Positions 40,747 to 48,627 of a stretch of 64,000 bases of DNA are shown here, piece after piece. How positions within the stretch are numbered: the first letter of the stretch is position 1; every line of letters starts with the position of its first letter. This DNA comes from Microbacterium sp. MYb72 (GTDB lineage Bacteria > Actinomycetota > Actinomycetes > Actinomycetales > Microbacteriaceae). A model generated the notes under the pieces. It was given only the letters and a program-made list of their open reading frames with translations. It searched no databases and was not told where the DNA came from. Position numbers and translations under genes: made by a program. The DNA is taken from positions 1 through 64,000 of the forward strand of contig NZ_PCOT01000008.1 in assembly GCF_002979415.1 (NCBI RefSeq). Reading direction: 5' to 3'.

Positions 40747-41193
40747 TCATCCGGCCGCGAGGCGGATCCGTTCGGCGAGGAACGAGCGGTTGGCCTCGTC
40801 GAGCTCGAGGACGGCGTAGGCCACCGGCCACATCGTGCCGTCGTCGAGCTGTGCGGGCTGCTCGAAGCCGAATGTGCCGTAGCGGGTCTTGAACTTGCTC
40901 GCGGGCTGGAAGAAGCACAGCACCTTGCCGTCCTTGCCCCACGCGGGCATGCCGTAGTACGTCCGCGGCACGAGGTGAGGAGCGGCTTCGAACACCAGGG
41001 CGTGCAGGCCCTCTGCGATCACCCGGTCGTCGTCGGAGAGCTTCGCGATCGCCGCCTGCAGGTCGGCCTCCCCTTCGGCCCGAGCCTCCTCCGGCGTCTT
41101 CTTCGCACGGGAGCGCGCGGTCTTCTTCTCGGCGGCGGCCGCCTTCATGGCGTCGCGCTCCTCGGCGGTGAAGTTCTTCTCGTTGTCGGCCAT
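40747..41193 (-). CDS. DUF1801 (YdhG-like) family protein
   Basis: 148 residues. The N-terminal 45 residues are Lys/Ala/Glu rich, then comes a DUF1801 domain (about 48-148) with YYGMPAWGKDGKVLCFFQPASKFK (key: YYGMPAW and VLCFFQ) and the DDGTMWPVAYAV segment. Members include an iron-chaperone-like fold, but function is unresolved. The ATG at 41191-41193 is chosen over the longer frame, which crosses the Nudix gene on the other strand. Confidence 0.85.
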   Translation of the reverse strand: MADNEKNFTAEERDAMKAAAAEKKTARSRAKKTPEEARAEGEADLQAAIAKLSDDDRVIAEGLHALVFEAAPHLVPRTYYGMPAWGKDGKVLCFFQPASKFKTRYGTFGFEQPAQLDDGTMWPVAYAVLELDEANRSFLAERIRLAAG

Positions 41194-41283
41194 GGGAGTG
41201 TCCTCTCGATCGGTGATGACCTCAGCGTACGTACGCCGACGAGCGCGCCGCTTCTCGATTCCTGATCGATCGCGCCGGCCGGG

Positions 41284-41354
41284 GCTCCCGTCGCAAAAGG
41301 TCCCGCTCAGATCCCGTCTTTCCGGGACCTTTCGCGACGGGAGCGTCGTCGTCG
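41284..41354. repeat. Long inverted repeat upstream of the Nudix gene
   Basis: Arms of 22 bases (41284-41305 and 41333-41354, GCTCCCGTCGC plus AAAAGGTCCCG against the complement) with one mismatch and a 27-base loop. Unlike the hairpins between convergent genes, this one sits in a divergent promoter region. Confidence 0.8.
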
Positions 41355-41380
41355 ATGACGAGGACGATATCGTGTGAGCC

Positions 41381-41803
41381 ATGGACATGCGCGTCGCGGC
41401 ATACGCGGTCGTCACCGATGACGATGACCGGATCCTTCTGGCGCGCTGGATCGACGGACGCCGCGTCGCGTGGACCATGCCCGGCGGCGGACTCGAAGCC
41501 GGAGAGGACCCCGAGGCGGCGGTGCGCCGCGAGCTCCGCGAGGAGACCGGGTACTCCGTCAAGGTCGGCGAGCTGCTCGGCATCCACTCCCGCGTGATCC
41601 CCGCCACCCAGCGTGTGCAGAAGTCGGACTCGCCGCTGCACACCCTGCGCATCGTGTACCGCGCGAGCGTCACCGGCGGCAAGCTGCGCTTCGAGACCGA
41701 GGGCTCGACCGACATGGCGGAGTGGTTCCCCCGTGACGCCGTCGCAGGGCTCCAGCGGGTGAAGCTCGTCGACATCGCGCTGAGGATGGCCGGCATCCTC
41801 TGA
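41381..41803 (+). CDS. Nudix hydrolase
   Basis: 140 residues. The Nudix box G-x5-E-x7-REUxEExGU is intact in GGLEAGEDPEAAVRRELREE plus TGYSV. These enzymes hydrolyse nucleoside diphosphates linked to another moiety; the precise substrate (oxidised nucleotide, NADH, sugar nucleotide) cannot be assigned. The ATG at 41381 is followed immediately by MRVAAYAVV, the normal beta-strand start. Confidence 0.92.
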   Translation: MDMRVAAYAVVTDDDDRILLARWIDGRRVAWTMPGGGLEAGEDPEAAVRRELREETGYSVKVGELLGIHSRVIPATQRVQKSDSPLHTLRIVYRASVTGGKLRFETEGSTDMAEWFPRDAVAGLQRVKLVDIALRMAGIL

Positions 41804-41845
41804 CCCGTCGTTGAGCGCCTTCCGAGGTCGCGCGGACGGGTGAGG

Positions 41846-41933
41846 CGTTTCGTCTCGGTCGCTGGCGCTCCCTCGCTCAACGACCAGTGGTGCCTTCCCC
41901 CGTCGTTGAGCGAGCGCAGCGAGACGAGACGCA
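41846..41933. repeat. Dispersed repeat, inverted pair between Nudix and YbaK genes
   Basis: Copy A at 41846-41886 (GCGTTTCGTCTCGG... to GCTCAACGACC) and copy B at 41902-41933 (CGTCGTTGAGCGAGCGCAGC then GAGACGAGACGC) are in opposite orientation, forming a large hairpin between convergent genes. A third copy is at 42420-42461. Confidence 0.75.
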
Positions 41934-41946
41934 CTCCGCGCGCCGA

Positions 41947-42408
41947 TCAGCCGCGCGGCTCCTCCGGCACGGTGATGTCGGCGACCGTCGCGCCGTACGC
42001 GGAGATGAGGTCATCGGCCTCGACGAACAGGCTGTAGCCGTGGGCGCCCGCACCCATTGCGATGCGTCGGCCGACGATCGACTCGTCCGCGTAGATCGGC
42101 CAGTCCGTGGTGCTGCCGATGGGCACGATGGTGCCGCGCTCGTATCCGGTGGCGGCCAGAGCCAGTTCGGGCTCCGGCAGGCGCAGCTTGTTGACGCCCA
42201 CGACGGCGCGCAGCTTCGGCCACGAGATCGATCGGCCGCCGGGCACCAGGGCGAAGAGATAGGTGTCGTCCGACCGCTTCACGACCAGCGTCTTCACGAT
42301 CCCCGAAGGGTCGAGTCCGAGCAGCTCGGCAGCCTCGAACAGGCTCTTCGCCTGCGGGCGCTCACGGATCTCGATGTCGAGACCGCGGGATGCCGCGGCA
42401 TCCCGCAC
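41947..42408 (-). CDS. YbaK/EbsC family aminoacyl-tRNA deacylase
   Basis: 153 residues. The YbaK fold is evident from KSLFEAAELLGLDPSGIVKTLVV (key: GIVKTLVVK), FALVPGGRSISWPKL and ERGTIVPIGSTTDWPIYAD. Such proteins hydrolyse misacylated Cys- or Ala-tRNA(Pro). I use the GTG at 42406-42408; the open frame continues to a TTG at 42456, but those codons lie inside a dispersed repeat. Confidence 0.87.
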   Translation of the reverse strand: MRDAAASRGLDIEIRERPQAKSLFEAAELLGLDPSGIVKTLVVKRSDDTYLFALVPGGRSISWPKLRAVVGVNKLRLPEPELALAATGYERGTIVPIGSTTDWPIYADESIVGRRIAMGAGAHGYSLFVEADDLISAYGATVADITVPEEPRG

Positions 42409-42419
42409 CCGGGAATGGG

Positions 42420-42461
42420 GCGTTTCGTCTCGGTCGCCTGCGGCGTCCTCGCTCAACGACC
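42420..42461. repeat. Dispersed repeat copy C at the 5' end of the YbaK gene
   Basis: GCGTTTCGTCTCGGTCGCC then the end CTCGCTCAACGACCT, matching copy A at 41846-41886. It lies between the YbaK gene and the next upstream gene. Confidence 0.75.
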
Positions 42462-42469
42462 TGTCCGAG

Positions 42470-42973
42470 TCACGCGTCGGGAGCGGACAGCGGGTCGTCG
42501 GCGACCCACAGCTCGTCGTCTGCGCGCAGCGCCTGCCATGCGGCGTAGAGCACGCCGACGGCTGCCGCGGCGCCGAGGATCAGGGCGACGACCGAGCCGA
42601 GACCCGGGCCCTTCTTCTCGGTGACGACGACGGCGCGGCCGCGCGGGGCGCTCAGGCCGTGACGCTTCGCGTTCGCGACATCCCAGGCGCTCAGAGCGGT
42701 GCCGACGACTCCGCCGACGATCGGGACGACCTTGTCGTCGACGACGTGCTTGCCGAAGCGCACGCCCTGGTCGACGACCGGTGCGACGCGACGGTTGTAC
42801 GTGTCCTGAACGACGGGGACCACCTGCTCGCGATTGAAGTTGCCGAGCTGACGACCGGCCTCACGGGCGACATCGGCGGCGTGGCCGACGAGCACCTGCT
42901 GGTTCTCCCAGAGCTGGTTCGCGTCGTTCTGAAGACGACGCAGTTCCTTCTTCCGCTTGCGGCTGAGGCTCAC
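42470..42973 (-). CDS. Hypothetical protein with C-terminal membrane segment
   Basis: 167 residues. The GTG at 42971-42973 is favoured by AGGAGA six bases upstream; ATG codons further upstream add up to 21 residues and lack a site. The N-terminus is strongly basic (SLSRKRKKELRRLQ), the middle is amphipathic helical and mentions no known motif, and one hydrophobic segment (about 135-158, SVVALILGAAAAVGVLYAAW) is near the C-terminus. I do not recognise the family. It is divergent from the cyclophilin gene. Confidence 0.78.
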   Translation of the reverse strand: MSLSRKRKKELRRLQNDANQLWENQQVLVGHAADVAREAGRQLGNFNREQVVPVVQDTYNRRVAPVVDQGVRFGKHVVDDKVVPIVGGVVGTALSAWDVANAKRHGLSAPRGRAVVVTEKKGPGLGSVVALILGAAAAVGVLYAAWQALRADDELWVADDPLSAPDA

Positions 42974-43079
42974 GATGCTCTCCTGTCGTTTGGAGTACGG
43001 GTTCACCATCTTGCCACGCCATGCTGGAAGCGGCATGAAACCCGGGCAAACTCACCGGAAGCTCTGCGAGAATATGGGC

Positions 43080-43637
43080 ATGGCTCACGCTTCTCATGTC
43101 GCAACCCTCCACACCAACCACGGTGACATCGTCATCAACCTCTTCGGCGACCACGCTCCGAAGACGGTCAAGAACTTCGTCGGCCTCGCCGACGGCACCC
43201 AGGACTGGACGCACCCCGCCACCGGCAAGCCGGGCGAGGGTCCCCTCTACAAGGACGTCATCTTCCACCGCATCATCCCGAACTTCATGATCCAGGGCGG
43301 CGACCCGCTCGGTCAGGGCGTCGGCGGTCCCGGCTACAACTTCAACGACGAGATCAACGGCGAGCTCAACTTCAACGAGCCCTACATCCTCGCGATGGCC
43401 AACGCCGGCCTGCGCCGCAACGCCATCACCGGCGAGGTCGAGGGCACCAACGGCTCGCAGTTCTTCATCACCACCGACCCGACGCCGTGGCTGCAGGGCA
43501 AGCACACGATCTTCGGCGAGGTCGCCGATGACGCCTCCAAGGCCGTCGTCGACGCGATCGCCGCCGTGCCGACCGCAGCGGGCGACCGCCCGATCGAGCC
43601 GGTCGTGCTGCAGTCGATCGACATCGTCGCGGCCTGA
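43080..43637 (+). CDS. Cyclophilin-type peptidyl-prolyl isomerase
   Basis: 185 residues. Cytosolic cyclophilin without signal peptide. The active-site pattern is present: VIFHRIIPNFMIQGGDP, ANAGLRRN and GSQFFITTDPTPWLQGKHTIFGEV (key residues FHRIIPNF, QFFIT and W-L-x-x-KHTIFG). I use ATG 43080 (MAHASHVATL), with a second ATG six bases earlier possible. It precedes a rhomboid protease gene by 20 bases, a pairing conserved in actinobacteria. Confidence 0.93.
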   Translation: MAHASHVATLHTNHGDIVINLFGDHAPKTVKNFVGLADGTQDWTHPATGKPGEGPLYKDVIFHRIIPNFMIQGGDPLGQGVGGPGYNFNDEINGELNFNEPYILAMANAGLRRNAITGEVEGTNGSQFFITTDPTPWLQGKHTIFGEVADDASKAVVDAIAAVPTAAGDRPIEPVVLQSIDIVAA

Positions 43638-43657
43638 CGCCGAGCGAGCCGATCCGG

Positions 43658-44551
43658 ATGACGAGCTCCGAGTTCACGAGCAATCGCGACAACTACTGCT
43701 ATCGGCATCCGGATCGGCAGAGCTTCGTGCTCTGCCAGCGGTGCATGCGCACGGTCTGCCCCGAGTGCCAGACCCAGGCCGCGGTCGGGGTCATCTGCCC
43801 CGAGTGCATGAAAGAAGATCGTAAGAACCGCACCCCCGCGCAGAAGAAGGCCGCGCGGCGCTGGGGCGGAGGCGGCGCGATCGCGACCGCCACCCGCAGC
43901 GGCAGGCCGGTCGTGACCTACGCGCTCCTCGCGGTCACGTCGTTCATCGGGCTGCTGCAGCTCATCCCGGGCGGTTTCGGCGACCAGATCACCGACCTGC
44001 TCTACTTCCGTTCCGTGTATCTGTACCCGAACCTCTCGGTCTTCCCCTTCGAACCCTGGCGTCTGCTCACTGCGCTGTTCGTGCACGGCAGCTTCATCCA
44101 CCTCGCGCTGAACATGCTCGCGCTGTGGATGCTGGGGCAGATCGTCGAGCCCATGCTGGGTAGGAGCCGCTTCCTCGCCCTGTATCTGATCAGCGGTCTC
44201 GGCGGCTCGGTGGTCGCCGCGTGCCTCGCTCCCCTCAACGGGCTCGTCGGGGCGTCCGGCGCGATCTTCGGTCTGATGGCCGCGCTGCTCATCATCGGGC
44301 GCCACCTCGGCGGCAACGTCACCGGCATCCTGATCATCCTCGGCGTGAACTTCGCCTTCGGACTCTTCGCCGGCGGCATCTCGTGGCAGGCGCATCTCGG
44401 CGGCATCATCACGGGCGCTCTCGTCGCGTTCGTGTACACGCGCACGCGCCGCCGCGAGCAGCGCGTATGGCAGATCGTTCTGCTCGCAGTTATCACCATT
44501 CTGTTGATCGTTGTGGTGTTCGTCGTTCCGCCGCTCGTGCTTTTGGCCTGA
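43658..44551 (+). CDS. Rhomboid family intramembrane serine protease with zinc-binding N-terminus
   Basis: 297 residues. The N-terminal Cys-rich motif (about 14-52) C-x2-H... C-x2-C...C-x2-C resembles a B-box zinc finger. Six or seven transmembrane helices follow, with HGSFIHLALNMLALW, the catalytic serine in GLVGASGAIFGLM, and the catalytic histidine in WQAHLGGIITG. The substrate is unknown. It is cotranscribed with the cyclophilin gene. Confidence 0.93.
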   Translation: MTSSEFTSNRDNYCYRHPDRQSFVLCQRCMRTVCPECQTQAAVGVICPECMKEDRKNRTPAQKKAARRWGGGGAIATATRSGRPVVTYALLAVTSFIGLLQLIPGGFGDQITDLLYFRSVYLYPNLSVFPFEPWRLLTALFVHGSFIHLALNMLALWMLGQIVEPMLGRSRFLALYLISGLGGSVVAACLAPLNGLVGASGAIFGLMAALLIIGRHLGGNVTGILIILGVNFAFGLFAGGISWQAHLGGIITGALVAFVYTRTRRREQRVWQIVLLAVITILLIVVVFVVPPLVLLA

Positions 44552-44581
44552 TCGAGAGTTGTTAACAGGGTTGTTAACCCC

Positions 44582-44633
44582 TGTGAATAACACCGGTGTA
44601 ATTCTCCCCAGCTGTGGAGAGATCTGTGGATAA
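44582..44633. promoter_or_regulatory. DnaA-box pair outside oriC
   Basis: TGTGAATAA at 44582-44590 and TGTGGATAA at 44625-44633 are both perfect inverse matches to TTATNCACA. The preceding 20 bases repeat GTTGTTAAC, similar to the AT-rich part of oriC. The location is about 39 kb from oriC. Confidence 0.55.
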
Positions 44634-44683
44634 CTCTCACTCCTGAGTTCTGCGGGGGACGGGCGCAGGTACGGGGGACGGGC

Positions 44684-44768
44684 GCAGGGATGTTCCCTTC
44701 GCTCGCAGAGCGGGTTCCCTCCCGCTTCGCGGGCCCCTCCCGATGCTCGCTCCGGGAACATCCCTGCG
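44684..44768. repeat. Dispersed palindromic repeat (copy 2)
   Basis: GCAGGGATGTTCCC at the left pairs with GGGAACATCCCTGC at the right; the interior block CTCCCGCTTCGCGGGCCCCT is shared, inverted, with the gyrB-gyrA element at 11152-11231. Confidence 0.78.
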
Positions 44769-44843
44769 CCCTTACGCCGCATCGCTGCGCTCGCTCGGGC
44801 AGGAGAAAAAGGCGTCGCTGCGCTCGCTGGGTCGGGCGGAAAC

Positions 44844-44879
44844 GAAGAAGGCCCCCTCGTCATCGAGGGGGCCTTCTTC
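44844..44879 (-). terminator. Terminator of crgA
   Basis: A 16-bp perfect stem (44844-44859 with 44864-44879; GAAGAAGGCCCCCTCG) with a 4-base loop, 17 bases past the crgA stop. Confidence 0.9.
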
Positions 44880-44896
44880 TCAGGAAGAGGATGCGG

Positions 44897-45136
44897 TCAG
44901 CGCCACCGCGTGGTCATGAGGAAGCCGATCAGCGCGATGCCGAGGCCGATGGCCAGGTTCCAGTTGCCGAGACCGGGGATCGGGAACGCCATGCCGGAGA
45001 TGTAGAACACGAGGATCCAGGCCAGACCCAGCAGCATGAAGCCGATCATCACGGGCTTGAACCACACCGCGTTGGGCGCAGCGTCGCCTTCGGCGCGCGT
45101 CACTTCGGGTTCTTCTGTCTTGCGGTCTCGTGCCAT
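44897..45136 (-). CDS. crgA: Cell division protein CrgA
   Basis: 79 residues. Two transmembrane helices separated by a short loop, with the family pattern W-F-K-P-V-M-I-G-F-M-L-L-G and GMAFPIPGLGNWNLAIG. CrgA recruits divisome proteins such as FtsI in actinobacteria. Location next to the sortase and the kinase cluster matches the conserved order (as in mycobacteria). Confidence 0.93.
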   Translation of the reverse strand: MARDRKTEEPEVTRAEGDAAPNAVWFKPVMIGFMLLGLAWILVFYISGMAFPIPGLGNWNLAIGLGIALIGFLMTTRWR

Positions 45137-45228
45137 GCCGTCATTCTACCCACGACTCCTCGCAGCGCCGAGAATCCGGGGGTCGAGAGCGCGGCATCCG
45201 CACAGGAATCACGGATAGTATCAGCGGC

Positions 45229-46023
45229 ATGAGTGCATCCGTCGTCTCGGGGGAGCGACGCAGGCGTCATCGCCGTCCCCGCTCGCGCGCCACATTCACG
45301 AGCGTGCTCGGTGAGCTTCTGCTCACCGCAGGCGTCCTCGTGCTGCTCTTCGTCGCCTGGCAGATGTGGATCGGCGACATCATCATCAGCGCCGAGAAGA
45401 ACGATCAGGGCGCGGCGATCTCGCGACAGCTGGCGGCGTCCCCTGCACCCGAACTCCCTCCGCTGGTGGAGAACGACGACGGAACCGCCGTCTATGCGCC
45501 GGTCGTACCCGCGAAGCCCGCGAACACGCAGTGGCTCGCTCAGATGCACATCCCGCGCTTCGGCGCCGACTACAACAAGGGCATCTACGGCGGCACCACC
45601 CGCGCGGGGACCCTCGACAAGCTCGGCATCGGCGTCTACACCGACTCGAAGATGCCGGGTGAGATCGGCAACTTCGCCATGGCCGCGCACCGCACCACGT
45701 GGGGCAAGCCCTTCAACCAGCTCGACAAGCTGCAGCTGAACGACGCGATCGTCGTCGAGACGCCCGACGGCTGGTTCACCTACCGCTTCCGCACGCTCGA
45801 ATACGTCAAGCCGACGCAGACAGACGTGCTGCTCGACGTGCCGCAGGTGCCCGGCGTCGAGACCGGAGAGCAGTACATCACGCTGACCGCCTGCTCCCCC
45901 CTGTACTCGCTCGCCGAGCGCATCGTCGCCTACGGTGTCTTCGAGAGCTTCCAGCCGCGCGCCGAGGGTCCGCCCAAGGCTCTGACCGATCCGCCGCCGC
46001 CCCCGGCCGCGCCGTCGGTGTAG
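45229..46023 (+). CDS. Class E sortase
   Basis: 264 residues. A basic cytoplasmic N-terminus (RRRRHRRPRSR) precedes a transmembrane helix (about 25-50). The sortase domain (about 100-240) has the catalytic histidine in MAAHRTTWG, the cysteine in TLTACSP and the arginine in AERIVAYG. Class E sortases recognise LAxTG, and two LAxTG proteins occur in this window (the GH92 enzyme and the Ig-repeat protein). The ATG at 45229 is chosen because the upstream frame overlaps crgA. A Pro-rich tail ends the protein. A 51-residue membrane protein gene follows at 15 bases. Confidence 0.92.
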   Translation: MSASVVSGERRRRHRRPRSRATFTSVLGELLLTAGVLVLLFVAWQMWIGDIIISAEKNDQGAAISRQLAASPAPELPPLVENDDGTAVYAPVVPAKPANTQWLAQMHIPRFGADYNKGIYGGTTRAGTLDKLGIGVYTDSKMPGEIGNFAMAAHRTTWGKPFNQLDKLQLNDAIVVETPDGWFTYRFRTLEYVKPTQTDVLLDVPQVPGVETGEQYITLTACSPLYSLAERIVAYGVFESFQPRAEGPPKALTDPPPPPAAPSV

Positions 46024-46038
46024 GGAACGAGAGGAATC

Positions 46039-46194
46039 ATGTACGCCGCACTCTGGCGCCTGCTGCCCGGTCCGTGGTGGCTGAGGCTCTTCATCCTGCT
46101 CGTGCTCGTCGCGGCCGTCCTGTACGCGCTGTTCTGGTTCGTGTTCCCGTGGGTCAGCCCCTTCATCACCCCGGGCGAGGTCGACGTCGAATGA
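46039..46194 (+). CDS. Small single-span membrane protein
   Basis: 51 residues. GAGAGGAAT upstream gives a plausible ribosome site for the ATG at 46039. The sequence is MYAALWRLLPGPWWLRLF, a hydrophobic helix (about 19-40) and the end PFITPGEVDVE. Its stop overlaps the trpG/pabA start in ATGA. The conserved position between sortase and trpG suggests a real gene of unknown function. Confidence 0.8.
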   Translation: MYAALWRLLPGPWWLRLFILLVLVAAVLYALFWFVFPWVSPFITPGEVDVE

Positions 46195-46826
46195 CGCGCG
46201 TGCTCGTCGTGGACAACCACGACAGCTTCGTGCACACCCTCGTCGGCTACCTGCGAGAGCTCGGCGCCGACGTCGAGATGATCGAGGCCGACGCGGTCGA
46301 CGCGGCAGGGCTCGAGTCGCTCATGCCCGCGTTCGACGGGGTGATGCTCTCCCCCGGGCCCGGCGCGCCCGCCGACGCCGGCGCCTCGATCGACGCCGTG
46401 CGCATCGCCGCGAAGACGGGGATGCCGCTGCTCGGCGTCTGCCTCGGGCACCAGTGCATCGCCGAGGCCTTCGGCGCACCGGTCACGGAGGCCCCGGAGC
46501 TCATGCACGGCATGGTGTCGCCGGTCGTGCACGACGGCTCGGCGCTGTTCGACGGCATCCGCTCTCCGTTCGACGTCGGGCGCTATCACTCGCTCGCCGT
46601 GGCGGAGTCTGCACTGCCCCATGAACTGCGCGCGACGGCGCACGCCGATTCGGGGACGGTCATGGCGATCGCCCACGTCGGGCTGCCGATCGTCGGCGTG
46701 CAGTTCCACCCCGAGAGCGTGCTCACCGAGGGCGGCTACCGGCTGCTCGCGAACTGGCTCTCCTCGATCGGCGACGCGGATGCCGTCGCCAAAGCCGAAC
46801 TGCTGCATCCGCAGTCCTCGCGCTGA
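46191..46826 (+). CDS. Glutamine amidotransferase, TrpG/PabA type
   Basis: 211 residues. Class I glutamine amidotransferase subunit of anthranilate or aminodeoxychorismate synthase. LVVDNHDSFVHTLVGYL, LSPGPGAP, the catalytic GVCLGHQC cysteine and VQFHPESVL with the catalytic His-Glu are intact. No large subunit gene is adjacent. In actinobacteria this copy near pknB is usually annotated as pabA/trpG; which pathway it serves cannot be decided. Its start overlaps the small membrane protein gene. Confidence 0.92.
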   Translation: MTRVLVVDNHDSFVHTLVGYLRELGADVEMIEADAVDAAGLESLMPAFDGVMLSPGPGAPADAGASIDAVRIAAKTGMPLLGVCLGHQCIAEAFGAPVTEAPELMHGMVSPVVHDGSALFDGIRSPFDVGRYHSLAVAESALPHELRATAHADSGTVMAIAHVGLPIVGVQFHPESVLTEGGYRLLANWLSSIGDADAVAKAELLHPQSSR

Positions 46827-46877
46827 GGCGCTGCGTCTGCAGGTGTGCTCGTTCAGCGACCGGTCACCGCAGCGCGA

Positions 46878-48569
46878 TCAGCCCGCGGAGCCCGTGCAGT
46901 AGCGCAGTTCGATCGGCGAGCCGACGGCCACATCACCGGGCGCGGAGGACATCGAGACGACCGTCGGCGGATCCGTCGCGGGGCAGTCGGAGAGCTCGAC
47001 GCCCGTCGGGGTCAGTCCGATCTGCTCGAGCTGCGTCTTCGCGGCATCCAGGGTCCAGCCGGTGACATCGGTGAGCGTGACCCGACCGCTCGCGACCACG
47101 AGGTTCACGACGGTCTTGGGGGCCACCTCCGACTCGGCCTTCTCGCTGGCCTCCATAACCGTGTCAGCGGCGAGGCTCTTGTCGTTGCGCTGGATCACCG
47201 TGCCGAGTTGCAGGCCGGCGGCGGACAGGGCGTCTTTCGCGGCCGCGAGCGACAGGCCCTTCAGGGTCGGCACGACGACCGTCTCCTTGCCGGACGAGAC
47301 GTAGAGCGTGATCTCGTCGCCCTCGGCGACGGCCACCCCCGCCTTGGGATCGGTGCGGATGACGTTGCCCTCGGCGATCTCGGAACTCGATTCGAGCACG
47401 ACCTTGGCTGTCAGATCGAGATCGCTCAGCGCATCCTGAGCGCGCTCCGAGGCCACATCGATGAGGTTCGGCACGGTGCGCGCCGTCACAGGTGCGTCGT
47501 CGGTACGGCTGATCGTGATCACCCAGAACAGGATGGATGCCAGGAGCACGGCGAGCAGCGCGACCCCTGCCCAGATCCACGCGACCGGCGGCCCGGACTG
47601 CGTACGGGCCATCGTGGTGTCGGTGCTGAGCTGGCGGAGCGACCGCGCGGTCTCCTGCGCCTGCTTCGGACTCGGTCCGTACAGCTCGCTGGTGAGCGCG
47701 CCGAGCTCCTTGCGGCTCGGGGCACGGCCCGCGACGGCGGCGTCGAGCGCGGCACGGAAGTGCGCGGCATCCGGGTAGCGCTGATACGGGTCCTTCGCGA
47801 GGGCGCGGAGCACGATCGGGTCGAGGGCGCCGGGGGAGTCCTCGTTCACCTCGGTCGGCGGCACGGGGGTCTCGCTGACGTGCTGATAGGCGACGGCCAC
47901 GGGGGACTCACCGCGGAACGGCTGACGTCCGGTGAGCAGCTCGTAGAGCACGACGCCGGTCGAGTACAGGTCGGCACGGGCGTCGACGGGCTCGCCCTTG
48001 GCCTGCTCCGGCGAGAAGTAGGCGGCGGTGCCGATGATCTGCGTGGTCTCGGCGACGGTCGACGAGGAGTCGGACACGGCTCTCGCGATGCCGAAGTCCA
48101 TGACCTTGACCTGGCCCTTGTCGGTGACCATGACGTTGCCCGGCTTGATGTCGCGGTGCACGACACCGGCACGGTGCGAGTAGTCCAGGGCCTCGAGGAT
48201 GCCGTCGGCATAGCGCACCGCGTCGTCCACGGGTACGGGGCCCGCAGAGATGATGTCCTTCAGCAGCGTGCCGCTGATGAGCTCCATGACGATGTACGGC
48301 ACGACGAGCGAGCCGTCGCCCTCGGTCTCGTCTCCGGCGTCGTACACGCGCACGATCGACGGGTGCGACATGCGCGATGCGGCCTGGGCTTCGAGCCGGA
48401 ACCGCGTGCGGAACGCCGTGTCGCGTGCCAGCTCGGGGTCGAGGATCTTGATCGCGACGTCGCGACCGAGCGTCAGGTCATAGCCGCGGTACACCTTGGC
48501 CATGCCGCCGTGCCCGATGAGCTCGTCGACGCGGTACCGACCCGCGAGAACACGTGGCTCTGTGGACAC
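46878..48569 (-). CDS. pknB: Ser/Thr protein kinase PknB with PASTA domains
   Basis: 563 residues. The kinase domain has the glycine loop GHGGMAKVYRG, lysine K41, HRDIKPGN (D140) and MDFG (D158). A juxtamembrane segment is followed by a single transmembrane helix (about 340-364) and three PASTA repeats plus a fourth shorter one (about 375-560). PknB senses muropeptides or lipid II and controls peptidoglycan synthesis and division. It is the last gene of the fhaA-fhaB-pstP-rodA-pbpA-pknA-pknB order, 58 bases after pknA. Confidence 0.95.
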   Translation of the reverse strand: MSTEPRVLAGRYRVDELIGHGGMAKVYRGYDLTLGRDVAIKILDPELARDTAFRTRFRLEAQAASRMSHPSIVRVYDAGDETEGDGSLVVPYIVMELISGTLLKDIISAGPVPVDDAVRYADGILEALDYSHRAGVVHRDIKPGNVMVTDKGQVKVMDFGIARAVSDSSSTVAETTQIIGTAAYFSPEQAKGEPVDARADLYSTGVVLYELLTGRQPFRGESPVAVAYQHVSETPVPPTEVNEDSPGALDPIVLRALAKDPYQRYPDAAHFRAALDAAVAGRAPSRKELGALTSELYGPSPKQAQETARSLRQLSTDTTMARTQSGPPVAWIWAGVALLAVLLASILFWVITISRTDDAPVTARTVPNLIDVASERAQDALSDLDLTAKVVLESSSEIAEGNVIRTDPKAGVAVAEGDEITLYVSSGKETVVVPTLKGLSLAAAKDALSAAGLQLGTVIQRNDKSLAADTVMEASEKAESEVAPKTVVNLVVASGRVTLTDVTGWTLDAAKTQLEQIGLTPTGVELSDCPATDPPTVVSMSSAPGDVAVGSPIELRYCTGSAG

Positions 48570-48627
48570 GTACTGACCCCCTGATACGACCTGATGAAAC
48601 TGCTCTCAGCCTACGATGCGCTAGCCG

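Larger units (their letters stand above)
44552..44896. other. rhomboid-crgA intergenic region
   Basis: 345 bases without a gene. It contains DnaA-box-like sequences at 44582-44633, a tandem GGGGGACGGGCGCAG pair around 44656-44688, a dispersed palindromic repeat at 44684-44768 and the crgA terminator at 44844-44879. No supported open frame. Confidence 0.8.
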
